A stretch of 45,209 bases of DNA from an uncultured Prevotellaceae bacterium (GCA_900318915.1 ONMI01000024.1:29543-74751), one strand, 5' to 3'; counted from the stretch's first letter, positions 17,357 to 25,509 are shown. Notes: generated by a model from the sequence alone, not told the origin. Translations and numbers: made by a program.

Positions 17357-17647
17357 TCAGAAGAACCGGATTTCGGCTATGATGAAAGCCCCTACTTCAT
17401 TGTTGAGCCTTTTCACAAGCTGCGACTGCATCATCATGAGGTCGGCCTTAAGGGCCGGATTGTTGATTTGCACGAAGAGCGTCTGGTTGCGTATTTTTTT
17501 TTCGCCGGTATACTGCGCCACAATCGGACCAGTCACCTTGTCCCATGCCTCGATAAGGCGCTTTTGGAGCAAGGGAGTCTCCATGCCCGACTCTCTCAGA
17601 TAGAGTCTCACCACATCGGCCAGTGAAGCCGGTCTACGCTTGAACAT
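17357..17647 (-). CDS. DUF721 (DciA-like) protein
   Basis: A 96-residue protein with the DUF721 pattern: LADVVRLYLRESGMETPLLQKRLIEAWDKVTG, then a beta strand LFVQINNPALKADL and MMMQSQLVKRLN. The family includes DciA, the helicase-loading factor of bacteria without DnaC, and often follows recF. The start overlaps the end of recF by 14 nt, so it is translationally coupled. It ends convergently 33 nt from the protease gene; a small ACGCT/AGCGT hairpin lies between. Confidence 0.8.
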   Translation of the reverse strand: MFKRRPASLADVVRLYLRESGMETPLLQKRLIEAWDKVTGPIVAQYTGEKKIRNQTLFVQINNPALKADLMMMQSQLVKRLNNEVGAFIIAEIRFF

Positions 17648-18764
17648 GGCTTTCCTCCTCCAGTTCTATGGCCCCCTCGTTCACCCGATAGAGGCGGTAA
17701 GGACACTGTCCGGCCCTGAGAATCGAGTCGATATGCTGCCGGTTAGTGTCGGTTATGAAAATCTGTCCGTAGTCGGGTCCGGAAACAATTCTTACAATCT
17801 GTTCCACCCTTGAAGCATCGAGCTTGTCGAAGATATCGTCGAGCAGCAGGATAGGGCTGGTGTTGCTGGCTGTCCGCTTGAGGAAGTCGAACTGTGCCAG
17901 TTTGAGAGCAATGGCAAAGGATTTTCGCTGCCCCTGGCTGCCTTCCCTCTTGATAGGAAATCCGTCGATGAAGAACTCGAGGTCGTCGCGGTGCACCCCG
18001 TGGAGCGAGTAGCCCACGATGCGGTCCTTGTCGCGATCGCGCTGTATCAGCTCAAGCAGGTCGCCCCTCTGGGCATGCGACACATAGCTTACGCCCACCT
18101 GTTCTTTCGACTGTGCTATACGGCTGTAGATTAGTTGGAACACTCCGACGAACTCATCGACGAACGCGCTGCGTGCTTGGAAGATACGCGTGCCATGCTG
18201 CGCCATTTCGCGTTCCCAGATATCCAGCAGCAGCGGGTCGGGTTCCTCCTCCATCTTGAGCAGAGCGTTTCTCTGTTGGAGCGCCTTGTTATAGCCGTTG
18301 AGCGTCTCGATATACGTATTGTCGTATTGTCCGATGACCACATCCATGAACTTTCTTCTGGCCTCACTTCCCCCGTCGATGAGCTGGGTGTCATCCGGCG
18401 AGACCATAATGAGCGGAATAAGTCCGATATGCGCCGAGAGCCGCTTATACTCCTTCTTATTACGTTTGAAATGCTTTTTCTGCCCCCTTTTCATGCCGCA
18501 ATAGACGATTTCCGTCTCGCCCCGCTCATTGGCATACTCCCCCTCGATGACGAAAAAGTCGCGCTCGTGCATGATATTCTGCGAGTCGACCGAGACCGAT
18601 GCGCTGTGGCAGAATGAGAGGAAATAGAGTGCGTCGAGCAAGTTCGTCTTTCCCACGCCATTGTTGCCGACGAGGCAATTCACCTTGTCGGACGGCTCAA
18701 TCAGTGCCGTCTCAATATTGCGGTAGTTCAAGATGGAGAGTTTTCTTAATAACATGCTCAGCAT
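17634..18764 (-). CDS. recF: DNA replication and repair protein RecF
   Basis: A 376-residue SMC-like ATPase. Walker A GNNGVGKT is at 33-40, the ABC signature EGSQGQRKSFAIALKLAQ, and Walker B PILLLDDIFDKLD is followed by the D-loop region. RecF with RecO and RecR loads RecA at single-strand gaps. Two ATGs, at 18764 and 18755, are both plausible; the transcript should start near 18850 from the -7 box at 18856-18863, leaving an 85-nt leader. It forms a two-gene unit with the DUF721 gene. Confidence 0.93.
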   Translation of the reverse strand: MLSMLLRKLSILNYRNIETALIEPSDKVNCLVGNNGVGKTNLLDALYFLSFCHSASVSVDSQNIMHERDFFVIEGEYANERGETEIVYCGMKRGQKKHFKRNKKEYKRLSAHIGLIPLIMVSPDDTQLIDGGSEARRKFMDVVIGQYDNTYIETLNGYNKALQQRNALLKMEEEPDPLLLDIWEREMAQHGTRIFQARSAFVDEFVGVFQLIYSRIAQSKEQVGVSYVSHAQRGDLLELIQRDRDKDRIVGYSLHGVHRDDLEFFIDGFPIKREGSQGQRKSFAIALKLAQFDFLKRTASNTSPILLLDDIFDKLDASRVEQIVRIVSGPDYGQIFITDTNRQHIDSILRAGQCPYRLYRVNEGAIELEEESHVQA

Positions 18765-18855
18765 TCTGTAGGAGGAAGCTCCTTACGGGTGTCAGTCAGC
18801 GCTTTATGCGCAGTCTTGCCGGCAGAAGCAACCCTCATAGCGGTCAAAATCCTTG

Positions 18856-18863
18856 CAAAGTTA
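18856..18863 (-). promoter_or_regulatory. -7 box TAACTTTG for recF
   Basis: A consensus TAnnTTTG on the minus strand with a TTCG 20 bp upstream in the -33 position. It is divergent from the promoter of the TPR gene 65 bp away. Confidence 0.6.
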
Positions 18864-18927
18864 GGGGTTTTATAATGTAAAAACGAAAAAAGTGGTCAAT
18901 AAATTTCACTATATGCGATAAAATGTC

Positions 18928-18935
18928 TAATTTTG
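18928..18935 (+). promoter_or_regulatory. -7 box TAATTTTG for the TPR protein gene
   Basis: A consensus TAnnTTTG about 75 nt before the ATG at 19011. It supports the ATG at 19011 over the open frame from 18933, which would begin inside the box. Confidence 0.55.
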
Positions 18936-19010
18936 CGTCGCCAAAATATAGGCCATGTCCTGTTCTTACAGGCACTGAAGGCAGAACAATTAAAAACAGA
19001 ACAAAAAATA

Positions 19011-19715
19011 ATGGCTAAAAAACAGAAAACGGCCCCGAATGCGGGTCAGCAAGAGATTTCAGAAGTTCTCAACAAGTCGGAGATATTCTTCGACAAGTAT
19101 AAGAAACATCTTATCGGCGCCTTGGTGGCGCTGTTGGTTATCGTAGCCGCCATCATGTTGTGGCGCAACTACTCTTCCAACCGCAATGAGACCGCCAGCA
19201 CGAGTCTGGCCAAATGCCAGGAGCTTTTCAGTGCTCAGCAGTTTGACAAGGCTTTGAAAGGCGACAGCCTCGGCACCCCGGGCCTTCTTCAGTTGGCCAA
19301 CGACTACAGCAGCACCGACGCCGGCAATCTTGCCAATCTTTATGCCGGTCTTTGCTACGCCAAGCTCGACAAGTGGGATGAGGCTGTGAAGTATCTCGAC
19401 AAGTTTGACACCCGCGACGACCTGATAGTAAGTCCTCTTGCCGTGATGGCCATGGGCGACGCCTATGCCAATGTGAAGCAGCTCGACAAGGCTGTTGACC
19501 TGTTCAAGAAAGCCGCCAAGATGGCCGATGCCGCCACTGACGAGGGCGTGAACAACAGTGTTTCTCCGATGGCTCTTCAGAAAGCCGGCATCATCCTGAT
19601 AGACCAGAAGAAGGAAGCCGAGGCACTTGAGCTGTTCAAGCAGATCAAGGAAAAGTACGTTCAGTCACCTGCCCAGAGCGAGGTAGACAAGTACATTGAA
19701 TATCTGCAGAAATAA
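19011..19715 (+). CDS. Membrane-anchored TPR protein
   Basis: A 234-residue protein. A charged cytoplasmic N-terminus (MAKKQKTAPN) precedes one membrane segment (~35-55, HLIGALVALLVIVAAIMLW). Tetratricopeptide-like helices (~85-230) follow, for example NLANLYAGLCYAKLDKWDEAVKYL and AYANVKQLDKAVDLFKKAAKM. The layout resembles YfgM-type proteins that scaffold periplasmic complexes (inference). It is immediately followed, with no gap, by ribH; this linkage of a TPR protein and lumazine synthase may simply share a promoter. Confidence 0.75.
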   Translation: MAKKQKTAPNAGQQEISEVLNKSEIFFDKYKKHLIGALVALLVIVAAIMLWRNYSSNRNETASTSLAKCQELFSAQQFDKALKGDSLGTPGLLQLANDYSSTDAGNLANLYAGLCYAKLDKWDEAVKYLDKFDTRDDLIVSPLAVMAMGDAYANVKQLDKAVDLFKKAAKMADAATDEGVNNSVSPMALQKAGIILIDQKKEAEALELFKQIKEKYVQSPAQSEVDKYIEYLQK

Positions 19716-20189
19716 ATGGCCACCGAACTATACCGCGTAGAAGACCTTCCCGGCGACAAGCGTCTTGACGCCAGCAACATGTGTTTCGGCATTGTTGTAG
19801 CCGAATGGAACAACACCGTGACCGATGCTCTTCTGAAAGGCTGCGTGAGCACTTTGGAACGCCATGGCGCTCTGCCCGAGAATATCCACGTGAAGAGTGT
19901 GCCCGGCAGTTTCGAGCTGATTTACGGTGCCCACCAGATGACGCTGAAAGACTTTGACGCAGTAATTGTCCTGGGCAGTGTGATTCGCGGTGAGACCCCC
20001 CATTTCGACTACATCTGCCAGGGTGTGACGCAAGGCATCGCCCAGTTGAACGCCACCAACGAGACCCCGGTGATATTCGGTCTTCTCACCACGGAGAACA
20101 TGGACCAGGCTTTGGATCGGAGCGGCGGCCGTCTGGGCAACAAAGGCAGCGAGTGCGCCATTGCCGCCATCAAAATGGCAAAATTCTAA
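19716..20189 (+). CDS. ribH: 6,7-dimethyl-8-ribityllumazine synthase
   Basis: A 157-residue protein that makes the penultimate intermediate of riboflavin by joining the ribityl-aminouracil with dihydroxybutanone phosphate. Motifs seen are [30 protein letters not shown], and [17 protein letters not shown] with the catalytic His, then [21 protein letters not shown] and the C-terminal [13 protein letters not shown]. Full length, single domain. The ATG begins on the base after the stop of the TPR gene. No other riboflavin gene is nearby. A strong hairpin follows at 20217-20250. Confidence 0.95.
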   Translation: MATELYRVEDLPGDKRLDASNMCFGIVVAEWNNTVTDALLKGCVSTLERHGALPENIHVKSVPGSFELIYGAHQMTLKDFDAVIVLGSVIRGETPHFDYICQGVTQGIAQLNATNETPVIFGLLTTENMDQALDRSGGRLGNKGSECAIAAIKMAKF

Positions 20190-20216
20190 TCTTGAGATAT
20201 AGAACATACCATAAGC

Positions 20217-20250
20217 AGTAGGAGGCAGCCCCGCGGGGTTGCCTCCTACT
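20217..20250 (+). terminator. Hairpin terminator after ribH
   Basis: AGTAGGAGGCA pairs with TGCCTCCTACT and the centre CCCCGCGGGG also pairs, giving a very strong 16-bp hairpin. The U-tract after it is poor (ATTTGATG), so it may end the transcript with help or protect the 3' end. Confidence 0.65.
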
Positions 20251-20308
20251 ATTTGATGTTTATTCAGATTAAAGGTATGTTCTCCGGAAGTCTAATTGCG
20301 TGTTACTA

Positions 20309-20899
20309 CTATTCCGTCCTGGCCGTATCCTTCTCTGTTTTGACAGAATCGGCCGAACCATCGACATCGATAACCGTTTCCTTGGCGATGCCCACCTCAC
20401 CCATTCGGTTGATGGACACCTTGAAGGGAACGAAGTCGTCGCTCATCATATCGGGCGAGCCCACGCTGCCGGCAAAGTAGAGATGGTTGGCATCGAGGCT
20501 GTAGTAGACCAGTCCGAGCAGGGTGCTTTTGGCCTTGTAAGCCTCATCGAGATGAGCAGCGAAAGCATTTTTAGTGAACTCCTTATCGAAGAACACGCTG
20601 CCATCGGCCCTTGTGATGCGTATTTTTATTCTATTGTCCTTGTATTTTCTGCCGTTGGGCAGTTTTACGAGGCTGCCGCTGTCAACCGGTTCGCGGTGCA
20701 CATATATTTTATAGTCGCCGCCCCACTTCACCTCGTTGGTATTCTCAGTTTCGGTCATAGCCCCGACGGTGGTGTCCACCACCTCATGCGGCACCTTGGG
20801 AAGGATGATGTTGTCGTGGTTGACCTCTTTTTTTTCTTTACAGGCGGAGAAAGCCGTGATGAGCAATCCAGCCGCCAAAATAGGAATAAGTTTTTTCAT
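20309..20899 (-). CDS. DUF4738 lipoprotein
   Basis: A 196-residue lipoprotein: MKKLIPILAAGLLITAFSAC with lipid Cys20, then KEKKEVNHDN. The mature part has the DUF4738 pattern GRKYKDNRIKIRITRADGSVFFDKEFTK followed by LLGLVYYSLDANHLYFAGSVGSPD. No function is known. The ATG at 20899 lies only five bases after a TACTTTTG box that has an ideal -33 TTTG, so the mRNA appears leaderless. Confidence 0.78.
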   Translation of the reverse strand: MKKLIPILAAGLLITAFSACKEKKEVNHDNIILPKVPHEVVDTTVGAMTETENTNEVKWGGDYKIYVHREPVDSGSLVKLPNGRKYKDNRIKIRITRADGSVFFDKEFTKNAFAAHLDEAYKAKSTLLGLVYYSLDANHLYFAGSVGSPDMMSDDFVPFKVSINRMGEVGIAKETVIDVDGSADSVKTEKDTARTE

Positions 20900-20904
20900 A
20901 GTTG

Positions 20905-20935
20905 CAAAAGTACATAAAAAACCCAATCTGCCAAA
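20905..20935 (-). promoter_or_regulatory. Promoter of the DUF4738 gene (-33 TTTG, -7 TACTTTTG)
   Basis: TTTG (minus strand of 20932-20935) and TACTTTTG (20905-20912) are separated by 19 bp, the full Bacteroidetes consensus. The start codon follows the -7 box by 5 nt. Confidence 0.7.
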
Positions 20936-20953
20936 GAAAAAGCCGGTGTATGG

Positions 20954-20997
20954 AAAAAAAAACTAAAAAAACCGCCGGCCTTGTTACGACCGGCGGT
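20954..20997 (-). terminator. Terminator of the Spy/CpxP-like gene
   Basis: On the minus strand ACCGCCGG and CCGGCGGT form an 8-bp GC-rich stem followed by a long T-rich run. It lies 18 nt after the stop of the DUF4890-like gene. Confidence 0.85.
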
Positions 20998-21014
20998 TGT
21001 CACCAAAACTACAA

Positions 21015-21506
21015 TCAATTGTCACGTTTCCTCATATGAGGTTTGTGATTCTTTTTCTGTTCCTGATATTTGTTCAGCTGCTCCGGAGTGAGTATTTTGG
21101 CCAGTTCGGCCTCGTATTTCTCTCTCCTTTCGTGCATTTTCTTCATCTGCGCCTCATCGGGGCGGTGTCTGCCCTCACCCCTCTGCATTTTGTTTTCGCC
21201 CTGGGGAGCCTGCGGACGGGCCTGCTGCTCTGTGCCCGGTTTCATGGCCTGCGGATGATGCCCTCCGTTGCGGTGCGGCGGTCTCATAAACTGGAACACA
21301 TCTGCATATTCCTTGTTGAGATCGAGCAGTTTGGCCTTCTGTGCCTCATTGAGCTCCAGGTTCTGTGCCATTCTCTCCGTCTGCATTTGTGCCATCTGTT
21401 CCTTATCGGGTCTTCCTGCGGGTCTTTGCTTGCCCGTTGTATCCTGTGCCATGGCGGCTGTGGCGATAGTCATCAAAGCCACCATTGAAATTAAAAATTT
21501 TTTCAT
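21015..21506 (-). CDS. Spy/CpxP-like periplasmic protein (DUF4890-type)
   Basis: A 163-residue protein with a signal peptide (MKKFLISMVALMTIATAAMA, cleavage before QDTTG). The mature part is highly charged and helical: ERMAQNLELNEAQKAKLLDLNKEY, a His/Pro/Gln-rich linker (RPPHRNGGHHPQAMKPG), then MHERREKYEAELAKILTPEQLNKYQEQKK. The LNxxQ...L...EY and LTPEQxxKYxE patterns are those of Spy/CpxP chaperone-like proteins; Bacteroidetes relatives are annotated DUF4890. Chaperone or metal binding through the His-rich linker is inference. It has its own terminator; no clear -7 box was found upstream. Confidence 0.65.
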   Translation of the reverse strand: MKKFLISMVALMTIATAAMAQDTTGKQRPAGRPDKEQMAQMQTERMAQNLELNEAQKAKLLDLNKEYADVFQFMRPPHRNGGHHPQAMKPGTEQQARPQAPQGENKMQRGEGRHRPDEAQMKKMHERREKYEAELAKILTPEQLNKYQEQKKNHKPHMRKRDN

Positions 21507-21708
21507 TACAAATCTTTTTATTGTTAATAATACATTCTTGGATATCCATTACTGATAAATAGACGCAAAAAGAGGCCGTTGGTTTAAGGAAAGCAGGAAA
21601 TTAATACTTTTTTCGCACAAACTAACATTTGTTTAGACAAGCGTTGGCAGCAAGGATTAAAGAAACAAAATAAATGAGTTGAAATCTTGCAGATTAAAGA
21701 AAAATGTC

Positions 21709-21716
21709 TATCTTTG
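21709..21716 (+). promoter_or_regulatory. -7 box TATCTTTG for the DUF4230 operon
   Basis: A consensus TAnnTTTG with TTG 19 bp upstream. It lies 35 nt before the preferred ATG at 21751 and inside the longer open frame from 21679, so it decides the start. The genes to 24443 follow closely. Confidence 0.6.
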
Positions 21717-21750
21717 TCTTCCTATTTATATAAATAATGTGTATCACGAG

Positions 21751-22419
21751 ATGAGAAGAGCCGCTATAGTGATGATGTTGCTGGCCCTGCTGCTTCTGCC
21801 CAGTTGCCGGAAGCGCCAGGCCGAAGTTGCCGCCCCCACGGTCGACACCATACCCCAGATGCTGTCGCAGATACGCCGTTGCAGCAAGTTGGAGTTGACG
21901 CAATACAAGATACACGTGATAGCGAAATACGAGGACAAGGGGAGCAAGCTTGAAGGCAGCATTCTGGGTCTTGACTACCATGTGAATCTGCCCACCGGTT
22001 CTCGCAAGATAGCCATACCGATAGATGCCAGTGTGCGCGCCTACATCGATTTCAGCGATTTCAGCGAGCAGCAGATAGAATACTTGGACGACGACATTAT
22101 CATCACGCTTCCCGACCCCACGATAGAGATTGTACACACGAAGGTGAACAACAAGGACATCAGCACGGCCGTGGCCCTCTTGCGCCGCGACTTCACCGAC
22201 GAGGAGATAACCCGTTTTCAGCGTATGGGCCGCGACAGCATAGAGAAGAACATCCGCAACATCCAGTTTACGGAGCGAGCCCGCAAGCAGGCCGCCTCCA
22301 CGCTGATACCCATGATCCGGCAGTTGGGTTTCGACGATTCTCACATCAAGATCCGTTTCCGCAAGGATTTAGACGACAGCCGTCTGCAGTTTCTCTATAA
22401 AGAAGGAGCATCCAATTAA
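21751..22419 (+). CDS. DUF4230 lipoprotein
   Basis: A 222-residue protein with lipoprotein signal MRRAAIVMMLLALLLLPSC (Cys19). SKLELTQYKIHVIAKYED and a beta strand IAIPIDASVRAYIDFSDF follow, then DDDIIITLPDPTIE and a C-terminal helix with RARKQAASTLIPMIRQLGF: the DUF4230 pattern. These proteins are typically periplasmic and of unknown role. It pairs with a second DUF4230 protein 27 nt downstream. Confidence 0.8.
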   Translation: MRRAAIVMMLLALLLLPSCRKRQAEVAAPTVDTIPQMLSQIRRCSKLELTQYKIHVIAKYEDKGSKLEGSILGLDYHVNLPTGSRKIAIPIDASVRAYIDFSDFSEQQIEYLDDDIIITLPDPTIEIVHTKVNNKDISTAVALLRRDFTDEEITRFQRMGRDSIEKNIRNIQFTERARKQAASTLIPMIRQLGFDDSHIKIRFRKDLDDSRLQFLYKEGASN

Positions 22420-22446
22420 GTCAGATTACAAGAAGAGAAAAGAGCC

Positions 22447-23049
22447 ATGATTTATAAGAGTTACAACCAGCATATCATCCGCCCCCTGGTCTACCTCACC
22501 CTGGCCGTTCTGGGCTGCACGCTTCTCACCGTGCTATACTGCATCTACGAGTTCGACTTCCACCTGCGCGAGGTTCCCACTAAGGAGCGTATGGAGGTGA
22601 CCCCGCTGCAGATCAAGACGGTGAAGGACGTACGCATTTGGGAATTTCTGTCGATTGACGACGAGGAGCTGGTGACCCGCACGAAGAAGAACCTGCTGAA
22701 AGACGCCCAGCTCACCCGCATCTACTACGGCAAGGTACGTTTCGGCATCGACTTGGACAAGGCCTCTCCCGACTGGGTACAGATGGTGGGCGACACGGTG
22801 GACGTGACGCTTCCCCGCCTTCAGTTGCTGGACCACGTTTATGTAGACGAGGCCCGCACCGAGACCTTCTACGAGACCGGCAGTTGGAGCAACGAAGAGA
22901 AAGAAGCCCTTTATGCCGAAGCCCAGCAACAGATGAAGAAGCGGTGTGTGACGAACGAGAATGTCCAGATAGCGCAGCGCAACGCCATCCAGCAATTTGA
23001 GAAGATATTCATGGCGATGGGATTCATGTATGTGAACGTTCACTTCTAA
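22447..23049 (+). CDS. DUF4230 protein, membrane-anchored paralogue
   Basis: A 200-residue protein with an N-terminal membrane anchor (~13-35, PLVYLTLAVLGCTLLTVLYCI) in place of a lipobox. It has the same fold signs as its neighbour: KVRFGIDLDKASPDWVQM, DTVDVTLPRLQLLDHVYVDE, and a C-terminal helical region ending FEKIFMAMGF. The two proteins probably work together at the outer face of the inner membrane (inference). The symporter gene follows after 32 nt. Confidence 0.75.
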   Translation: MIYKSYNQHIIRPLVYLTLAVLGCTLLTVLYCIYEFDFHLREVPTKERMEVTPLQIKTVKDVRIWEFLSIDDEELVTRTKKNLLKDAQLTRIYYGKVRFGIDLDKASPDWVQMVGDTVDVTLPRLQLLDHVYVDEARTETFYETGSWSNEEKEALYAEAQQQMKKRCVTNENVQIAQRNAIQQFEKIFMAMGFMYVNVHF

Positions 23050-23081
23050 ATCCGCTCCGCTACGACCAATCACGCAATAAG

Positions 23082-24443
23082 ATGCAAACGATAAACGACT
23101 TTTTCAGCACGCTCAGCTCCCTGTTGTGGGGCTGGCCCATGATTATCCTACTGTTGGGCACCCACCTCTATCTGACGGTGCTGCTCCGTTTTCCGCAGCG
23201 CCACATTCTGACCGCCATCAAGCTGTCGTTCACGCCCGACAAGGGCACCACCGGCGATGTATCCCAATTCGGCGCCCTCGCCACAGCCCTTGCCGCCACC
23301 ATCGGCACGGGCAACATCATCGGTGTGGGCACGGCGGTGGCCCTTGGCGGTCCTGGTGCCGTTCTATGGTGCTGGCTGACAGGCGTTTTCGGCATATCGA
23401 CGAAGTATGCCGAAGGGCTGTTGTCCATCAAGTACCGTGTGAAGACCGACAGCGGCGCCATGCTTGGCGGTCCGATGTACGCCCTGGAGCGCGGTCTGGG
23501 CTGGAAATGGGCCGGTGTGCTGTTCGCCCTCTTCACCGCCCTTGCCGCTTTCGGCATCGGCAACACCGTTCAGGCCAACGCCATCTCCACGATAGCCCAC
23601 GAGAGCTATGCCATCTCCCCCTATCTCACGGGCGGCATCGTATGCCTGCTCACCGCGCTCGTCATCCTGGGCGGTGTGAAGAGTATCGCCCGCACCTGCG
23701 GCTTGCTGGTGCCCTTCATGGCCCTTTTCTACATACTGGGTTGCCTTTACATCCTGGTGGCCAATGGTCCCTACCTGTGGCCCGCCATCTGTCTGATATT
23801 CGAGGCCGCTTTCACCCCCGAGGCCGCCGGTGGCGGTTTTGTGGGCACCACGGTGATGATGGCCGCCCGCTACGGTATAGCCCGCGGTTTGTTCTCCAAC
23901 GAGTCGGGCCTTGGTTCCGCCCCCATCGTGGCCGCTGCCGCCCAGACCCGCAATCCCGTGCGCCAGGCCCTTGTGTCGAGTTCCGGCACTTTCTGGGACA
24001 CCGTGGTGATTTGCGCCCTGACCGGTCTGGTGATAGTGAGCAGTGTGATAGCCTATCCCGACATCAACTACACCGACGGCGCCACCCTAACGAAAGCCGC
24101 CTTCAGCAAGATACCCGTAGTGGGTTTGCCGCTGCTTAGTTTCGGTCTGCTCACCTTCGCCTTCAGCACCATTCTGGGCTGGAGCTACTACGGCGAGCGC
24201 GCCTTGGAATACCTGACCGGTAAGAAATACATCACCGCCTACCGTGTGATATACATCATCGCCGTGTTTGTGGGCAGCATCGCCAGTCTGACGATAGTAT
24301 GGAATTTTGCCGACTGCATGAATGCGCTGATGGCCCTTCCCAACCTTGTCTCGCTTCTGCTTCTGAGCAGTGTGCTGGTAAAGGAGACTCGTAAGTATCT
24401 CTGGGAGAAGCAGCTCGATACCCCTTCTCTGGATGAAGAATAG
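23082..24443 (+). CDS. Alanine/glycine:cation symporter (AGCS family)
   Basis: A 453-residue protein with about eleven membrane segments. AGCS signatures are GTGNIIGVGTAVALGGPGAVLWCWLTGVFG with KYAEGLLSIKYR, and in the second half ARGLFSNESGLGSAPIVAAAA. Also seen are TFWDTVVICALTGL and FSTILGWSYYGERALEYL. It imports alanine or glycine with Na+ or H+. It is likely co-transcribed with the two DUF4230 genes. There is no plus-strand U-tract after the hairpin downstream; that hairpin serves the opposite strand. Confidence 0.93.
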   Translation: MQTINDFFSTLSSLLWGWPMIILLLGTHLYLTVLLRFPQRHILTAIKLSFTPDKGTTGDVSQFGALATALAATIGTGNIIGVGTAVALGGPGAVLWCWLTGVFGISTKYAEGLLSIKYRVKTDSGAMLGGPMYALERGLGWKWAGVLFALFTALAAFGIGNTVQANAISTIAHESYAISPYLTGGIVCLLTALVILGGVKSIARTCGLLVPFMALFYILGCLYILVANGPYLWPAICLIFEAAFTPEAAGGGFVGTTVMMAARYGIARGLFSNESGLGSAPIVAAAAQTRNPVRQALVSSSGTFWDTVVICALTGLVIVSSVIAYPDINYTDGATLTKAAFSKIPVVGLPLLSFGLLTFAFSTILGWSYYGERALEYLTGKKYITAYRVIYIIAVFVGSIASLTIVWNFADCMNALMALPNLVSLLLLSSVLVKETRKYLWEKQLDTPSLDEE

Positions 24444-24444
24444 A

Positions 24445-24471
24445 AAAATCCCGGCGCCTCACGGTGCCGGG
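24445..24471 (-). terminator. Intrinsic terminator of a minus-strand intergenic transcript
   Basis: CCCGGCACC and GGCGCCGGG form a 9-bp stem (one G-T) with a 4-nt GTGA loop; on the minus strand it is followed by ATTTTT. On the plus strand no T-run follows. It is thus oriented to end a transcript coming from 24600. Confidence 0.75.
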
Positions 24472-24600
24472 ACTAACCTGTTTCTAACTTATTCAATTTC
24501 TGTAAACCAAAACCTAAAAAACAATCTAAATTCCTAATCTTAAATCCTTCTTAACAATCTTTTTTACCTTATATAACCAATACCTCTGTATCTTTTTCTG
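24445..24600 (-). ncRNA. Candidate small RNA, about 155 nt
   Basis: A self-contained minus-strand unit in an otherwise empty gap: -7 box TAATTTTG (24604-24611), a body of ~125 nt, and a strong terminator (24445-24471). No ORF of use lies inside. The body is almost free of C (about four in 125 nt) and rich in G/T/A words such as TTTTTTAGGTTTTGGTTTAC and GTTAGAAACAGGTTAG. It would therefore be mostly single-stranded before the terminator. I cannot assign it to a named family; it could be a conserved Bacteroidales sRNA. It is antisense only to the spacer between the symporter and the MBL gene. Confidence 0.55.
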
Positions 24601-24603
24601 ATG

Positions 24604-24611
24604 CAAAATTA
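24604..24611 (-). promoter_or_regulatory. -7 box TAATTTTG for the candidate small RNA
   Basis: A consensus TAnnTTTG on the minus strand. No coding gene lies downstream of it on that strand before the terminator at 24445-24471. The -33 region has no TTG at ideal spacing. Confidence 0.5.
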
Positions 24612-24663
24612 GGAAGAATATTGACAACCCGTATCAAAAACCCCTCAAAAAACGACAAACCGA

Positions 24664-25434
24664 ATGAGCAAACGATTGCACAGCCCCCGATTATACTATT
24701 TCATTATCATAGCCTGCGCGCTGCTATCCACAGCCTGCACGGCACAATCAACCCAAACACCAAGCACCATGGACACATTTAAGACCAAGACGGGCAAAAC
24801 CGTCACCATTCACCCCATCAAGCATGCCAGCATGGGCATCACGTTCGACCAGTTGGAGATACAGGTAGACCCCGTCATCTCCGCCACTCCCCCCACGACC
24901 GACTACACACAGATGCCCAAGGCCGACCTGATACTGATAACCCACGAGCACTACGACCATCTCGACGCGCAGGCCGTGGCCGACCTGAGCAAGGAGAGCA
25001 CCGTGATTGTGACCAACCGCAACTCTGCAGAGATAATCGGCAAGGGCGAGGTGATGGCCAACGGCGACAGTCTGAGTCCGCTTTCGGGCATCCGCCTGTA
25101 TGCCGTTCCCGCCTACAACACCACCCCCGGGCACCTGCAGTTCCACCCGAAAGGCCGCGACAACGGCTTCATCTTGGAACTCGACGGCCTTCGCCTCTAC
25201 ATAGCCGGCGACACGGAAGACATCGAGGAGATGCAGTCTGTGAAAGACATCGACGTGGCCTTCCTGCCCTGCAACCAGCCCTACACGATGACCCCCGAAC
25301 AGCTGCGCCGAGCCGCCGACATGGTACGTCCGCGCGTACTCTACCCCTACCACTACGGCGACACCCCGGTCGAGGCCATGGAAGCCGCCATGGAAGGCAG
25401 CGGTATAGAGGTGAGAATCAGGAATTTCCAGTAA
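24664..25434 (+). CDS. MBL-fold metal-dependent hydrolase, lipoprotein
   Basis: A 256-residue protein with a lipoprotein-type signal (FIIIACALLSTAC, Cys25) followed by a Thr/Gln/Ser linker. The catalytic domain belongs to the UlaG-like metallo-beta-lactamase branch: ASMGITFDQLEIQVDP, the metal motif HEHYDH at 94-99, PGHLQFHPKGRDNGFIL, LYIAGDTEDIEEM with the metal Asp, and a late YPYHYGDTP. Substrate unknown; the protein would act at the periplasmic or outer surface. No plus-strand promoter box was found in the spacer. Confidence 0.85.
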   Translation: MSKRLHSPRLYYFIIIACALLSTACTAQSTQTPSTMDTFKTKTGKTVTIHPIKHASMGITFDQLEIQVDPVISATPPTTDYTQMPKADLILITHEHYDHLDAQAVADLSKESTVIVTNRNSAEIIGKGEVMANGDSLSPLSGIRLYAVPAYNTTPGHLQFHPKGRDNGFILELDGLRLYIAGDTEDIEEMQSVKDIDVAFLPCNQPYTMTPEQLRRAADMVRPRVLYPYHYGDTPVEAMEAAMEGSGIEVRIRNFQ

Positions 25435-25450
25435 GAATCACCCTCGCATT

Positions 25451-25491
25451 ACGATAAAAGCCTTGACCGGAATGGTCAAGGCTTTTATCGT
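25451..25491. terminator. Bidirectional terminator between convergent genes
   Basis: A perfect 18-bp inverted repeat (ACGATAAAAGCCTTGACC and its complement) around GGAAT. A/T-rich outer arms give T-runs on both strands. It separates the MBL gene and the HMA gene. Confidence 0.85.
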
Positions 25492-25509
25492 AAAGAGCAG
25501 GCCGTTTTA

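Noticed and set aside
24450-24471. Terminator of the alanine symporter gene
   Set aside because: No T-run follows the stem on the plus strand, whereas AAAAA precedes it, so it is oriented for the minus strand.
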